From: an uncultured Lachnoanaerobaculum sp.
GTDB lineage: Bacteria; Bacillota; Clostridia; Lachnospirales; Lachnospiraceae
Assembly: GCA_938041725.1 (NCBI GenBank)
Contig: CALISX010000016.1
Location: forward strand, 1-6,491
Length of the DNA stretch: 6,491 bases
Direction: 5' to 3'
Shown one piece after another: positions 4,600-6,491 of this stretch (position 1 is its first letter; each line of letters begins with the position of its first letter). The position numbers and the translations under genes are program-made. Below the pieces are notes generated by a model, which had not been told where the DNA came from, did not search any database, and saw nothing but the letters and a program-made list of their open reading frames with translations.

Positions 4600-5084
4600 A
4601 ATATATCGATCTGTTGACGGAAGGCGGCGTTTTGACTGGAGAGATCTCTTTCTATTGCCGGATGCTCCACATCAGCCGGCAGGGCTTCTACAAATATCTG
4701 GGCTGTAAGGGCAGACCCTGGAAGTACGAACCTCTCGCCAACGCCATGATGGATATCCTCACCGAGGATGAATGTAATGATACGTATGGCAGAGAGCGGA
4801 TGTATGACGCATTGATCCAGGCACGTCCGGAAGGAGTCAAAATTCCAAGCGAGCGCACGGTCTACCGAATCATGGGTATCCTTGGAATCAGCCATACGCC
4901 CAAACGCAAGCCTAACGGGATCACCAAAGCCGACAGGGAAGCGCAGAAATCGGGTGACCTTCTGAAGAGGGATTTCACAGCGGATAAGCCTTCCATCAAA
5001 TGTGTTACCGACATCACTGAGATCAAATGCGCCGATGCCAAACTCTATGTATCCGGAATAATAGCAAAAATATTCATGGTGTAG
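4596..5084 (+). pseudogene. IS3-family transposase OrfB, truncated after the first catalytic Asp
   Basis: The frame opens with ATG 4596, overlapping the orfA stop (ATGA). Residues 1-153 are normal OrfB: an N-terminal HTH_21-like part (YGRERMYDALIQ at 64-75, PSERTVYRIMGILGI at 84-98) and the start of the integrase core at CVTDITEIK (136-144), with the first DDE aspartate at 139. After KLYVS (about base 5054) the similarity stops. Nine foreign residues follow before TAG at 5082-5084. A full OrfB of this family is about 270-290 residues and carries a second Asp and a Glu, both missing here. The product is therefore catalytically dead. Confidence 0.9.
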
Positions 5085-5356
5085 AAAACGTAGATGGAAC
5101 ACCAAGTCATGGGAAAACTCTTGACGGTTCAAAAGTTCCTAAAGATGTCCAGAAGAAAGTTAAAGATTCAAAAGATTATAAAAAAGGACAAAAAGATTTG
5201 AAAAAGATGCAGGAAGCGAAAAGAGAGAGACACCGCAGAAAATTGAATTTGTCTGTGAATAAAGACCTGCTGATTGCAGCCGGTATTTTTGTCACAGCTG
5301 TAGGCATTGCCTTGGTAGCACCTGAATTTCTTCCTGCATTGTTAGCCGCTGTTTAA
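5058..5356 (+). pseudogene. Severed C-terminal tail of an unidentified protein (toxin-tail-like)
   Basis: From about 5058 to TAA at 5354-5356 a frame is open with AT-rich codon use, but there is no credible start. The only upstream ATG (5027) lies in the IS in another frame of orfB and has no ribosome site. The tail of roughly 98 residues has three parts: a Gly/His/Asp stretch with HGVENVDGTPSHGKTLDG; a highly basic segment from VPKDVQKKVKDSKDYKKGQ to RERHRRK; and a final hydrophobic span (LLIAAGIFVTAVGIALVAPE, then FLPALLAAV) long enough to cross a membrane. I do not recognise the family. A variable basic or membrane-active tail directly before a small acidic gene resembles the end of a polymorphic toxin. 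The N-terminal part was lost at the IS junction. Confidence 0.6.
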
Positions 5357-5377
5357 CATTTGCAGGAGTGTGATGAA

Positions 5378-5857
5378 ATGGTAAATTATATATTTAAATT
5401 AGAATTCAACTATAAGGATACGATTTTTTTTTCTATCCAAAATAAAGAACGAGATGTAGCTCTTGTTGTGTTTGAAGATTGTTGTCGTAAAGGAGAATTG
5501 CTTAAAGATTTCCCTTTTCTGTGTCCACAGTATTATTCTTCCGAAAAAGAATGGGACGATGATCGCAATTTGATAACAGCAAGTGTTTATGCTCTAATTG
5601 AAGAAGGGTATCCGCCAGAAATGCAAGATGATATAGAATATCTTGTTGAATCCATGATAGAATATAAACCTGCTGTAAATCATAAAGTGCAGTTTTTAAA
5701 TAATCCGACGGTTAGAAAATATTACAGTGAACGAACAGAAAATAGAATGCAATTTATTAATTATGTATTGTCCTTATGTGAAAATAAAGAGACAGTATCC
5801 TTAAATGAAGATGACTTCAATCATCTAACACAATATAAAGCTAAACGTGACAATTAA
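5378..5857 (+). CDS. Acidic 159-residue hypothetical protein; candidate immunity protein
   Basis: The start ATG 5378 is chosen for AGGAG at 5364-5368, nine bases before it; an upstream in-frame TTG at 5360 and an out-of-frame ATG at 5373 are less likely. The protein is intact, soluble and acidic (about 29 Asp/Glu against 19 Lys/Arg), with no signal or membrane span. It is rich in aromatic residues near the start (KLEFNYKDTIFFSI), followed by DCCRKGELLKDFPFLCPQYY and a helical, acidic second half. I do not recognise a family. It follows the basic tail by 21 bases with its own ribosome site, and its charge is opposite. This is the layout of a toxin-immunity pair, so a neutralising role is a reasonable inference but unproven. 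A strong terminator follows at once. Confidence 0.7.
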   Translation: MVNYIFKLEFNYKDTIFFSIQNKERDVALVVFEDCCRKGELLKDFPFLCPQYYSSEKEWDDDRNLITASVYALIEEGYPPEMQDDIEYLVESMIEYKPAVNHKVQFLNNPTVRKYYSERTENRMQFINYVLSLCENKETVSLNEDDFNHLTQYKAKRDN

Positions 5858-5859
5858 CT

Positions 5860-5908
5860 CAAAAGACCCGCCTGATTATCTTAATTTCAGGTGGGTCTTT
5901 TGGGTTTT
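5860..5908. terminator. Strong intrinsic terminator, probably bidirectional
   Basis: A 16-bp stem pairs 5860-5875 with 5887-5902 (core AAAAGACCCGCCTGA with TCAGGTGGGTCTTTT, one G-U pair) around an 11-base loop. The T4 inside the 3' arm and GGGTTTT after it serve the + strand; the A4 at the left end gives a U-tract on the minus strand. It starts three bases after the preceding stop. Confidence 0.88.
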
Positions 5909-5940
5909 CGTAAAATCGTATTAATAAAGCTGCAAGATAG

Positions 5941-6066
5941 ATATTCGATCAGCTGACCGGGAAGAAGAAGCTGCCAACTTATCCAGAAACATTAGTACTT
6001 TTGGAATACAATCGTCATGGCCATGATTTTTGTCTAAAGAGATTATTGTTTGCTATTAAACTCTAA
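5941..6066 (+). pseudogene. Short unidentified coding remnant
   Basis: A 41-codon stretch is open between TAG (5938-5940) and TAA (6064-6066), with no start codon or ribosome site. It reads as plausible protein: IFDQLTGKKKLPTYPETL, then LLEYNRHGHDFCLKRLL. The composition and codon use look like a real gene end and not noise, but I cannot name the family. It is probably the surviving 3' end of a gene lost when elements inserted here. Together with the terminator before it, the hairpin at 6101 and the repeats at 6200, this accounts for the gene-poor 5858-6232 interval. Confidence 0.3.
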
Positions 6067-6100
6067 TATGATTTTTAACTATCTTTTCAAAAGTTCTTAT

Positions 6101-6138
6101 ATGCCGATATAGCCTGTCTTTACAGGTATTTTCGGCAT
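6101..6138. repeat. Imperfect hairpin, possible weak terminator or element-end structure
   Basis: ATGCCGA (6101-6107) pairs with TCGGCAT (6132-6138), and CCTGT (6113-6117) with ACAGG (6122-6126) around a CTTT loop, with a mostly unpaired 5x5 internal loop between. A T4 follows on the + strand. CCGATATA (6104-6111) can instead pair with TATATCGG (6143-6150), so two exclusive folds exist. Confidence 0.6.
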
Positions 6139-6199
6139 TTTGTATATCGGGAGATACTCACATATTTTCTTAAATCTGCTTGTGTTTTCGCTTTGAAAG

Positions 6200-6218
6200 G
6201 TAGTAAAGAAGTAGTAAA
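6200..6218 (+). repeat. Direct repeat GTAGTAAA x2, 11 bp apart
   Basis: GTAGTAAA occurs at 6200-6207 and 6211-6218, one helical turn apart, about 15 bases beyond the 3' end of the integrase gene. Short direct repeats at this place and spacing resemble arm-type binding sites used by tyrosine integrases at the ends of Tn916-like elements. Function is inferred from position. Confidence 0.45.
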
Positions 6219-6232
6219 ACCTCTCTTTTCCT

Positions 6233-6490
6233 TTAAGCCGCCAGTCTGAAAAATTCCGCCTGTGCGCTGTCAAATGTGGCGTGTGCGTAATAGTTCAGTG
6301 TCATGGTAATGTTGGCGTGTCCCATAAGATACTATAAGGCTTTTGGATTCATTCCCGCATTTGCCATGTTGGTGCAGAATGTGTGCCGCAAGGTATGGGG
6401 CGTTGTTACCACCGGCAAAGCTTCCCCATGGTTTTGGTTGTACTTTTCTACCAGCCTGCTAAACATAATGTCATAGCCATTACACACTTT
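6233..6490 (-). pseudogene. Tyrosine integrase C-terminal catalytic domain with in-frame TAG (5' part beyond window)
   Basis: The minus strand reads 85 codons of a Tn916/Tn1549-type tyrosine recombinase, from the window edge to TAA at 6233-6235. Catalytic parts are visible: TPHTLRHTF (His and Arg of HxxR, residues 32 and 35 of the fragment), YLMGHANITMT (His57), and LNYYAHA, where Tyr68 should attack the DNA. Codon 53 is TAG (6332-6334) between ...NPKAL and YLMGH, where this family has Gln (CAG). A single C-to-T change therefore separates the HxxR box from the last His and Tyr. Unless the stop is suppressed, the enzyme is dead. The gene ends pointing toward the thi side, so the element extends to the right and its end should lie between about 5910 and 6232. 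Confidence 0.85.
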
Positions 6491-6491
6491 C

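Larger units (their letters stand above)
4252..5057 (+). mobile_element. IS3-family insertion sequence, 3' truncated
   Basis: The orfA plus partial orfB unit, joined by the slippage site. The left boundary lies somewhere between about 4113 and 4251. The right boundary at about 5057 is a deletion or recombination junction, since the element stops in mid-gene and no right inverted repeat follows. Its roughly 50% GC contrasts with about 33-37% in the DNA after the junction. Confidence 0.85.

Noticed and set aside
4428..5132. A 234-codon minus-strand frame across the IS
   Set aside because: It is the antisense of orfA/orfB with no domain-like features, and crosses the IS junction.
5360..5377. 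TTG 5360 as the start of the acidic gene
   Set aside because: The AGGAG site falls after it and is ideally spaced for ATG 5378.

Overview
The window looks like low-GC Firmicutes DNA, probably a gut Clostridia/Lachnospiraceae-type genome. Four things suggest this: AT-rich vegetative genes, sigma-A-like promoters with strong AGGAG-type ribosome sites, many intrinsic terminators, and a tyrosine integrase fragment of the Tn916/Tn1549 sort. The taxon is an inference; no marker gene is present.

Layout. (1) 1-275 is the C-terminal end of a probable glycoside-hydrolase-like protein on the + strand, closed by a strong two-way terminator at 312-350. (2) 380-866 is a minus-strand tRNA cluster, transcribed in the order Trp(CCA), Pro(CGG), Glu(CTC), Glu(CTC), Thr(CGT), from a near-consensus promoter at 882-910. 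All five anticodons begin with C, so the whole cluster reads only G-ending codons. (3) 996-4048 is a complete thiamine-precursor uptake operon: promoter, TPP riboswitch with terminator, a small thiamine-binding-family protein, permease (thiX), lipoprotein binding protein (thiY) and ATPase (thiZ), ending in a 13-bp terminator. The riboswitch carries a visible antiterminator: an 11-bp pairing between the aptamer's P3 arm and the terminator. Base composition jumps from about 33-40% to 55-65% GC inside thiY near 2930, which suggests a recombination junction.

(4) 4049-5357 is mobile-element debris. A short stretch resembling the 5' end of a group IIC intron sits directly behind the thi terminator, the kind of site such introns prefer. 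It is followed by an IS3-family orfA with a TTTTTTC slippage heptamer and an orfB cut off just after its first catalytic Asp. At about 5057 the IS remnant is joined to the C-terminal tail of an unrelated protein that is very basic and ends in a membrane-like segment. (5) 5378-5857 encodes an intact acidic 159-residue protein 21 bases behind that tail, an arrangement like a polymorphic-toxin tail with its immunity gene. A 16-bp terminator follows.

(6) 5903-6232 is mostly non-coding: a short unidentified coding remnant, a hairpin, and two direct repeats one helical turn apart. (7) 6233-6490 on the minus strand is the C-terminal catalytic part of a tyrosine integrase, interrupted by an in-frame TAG where CAG is expected. 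The element it belongs to continues beyond the right edge.

The best candidates for something new are the all-C34 tRNA cluster, the severed toxin-like tail with its surviving partner gene, and the nested insertions behind the thi operon. No wholly new multi-gene system can be supported from this sequence alone.
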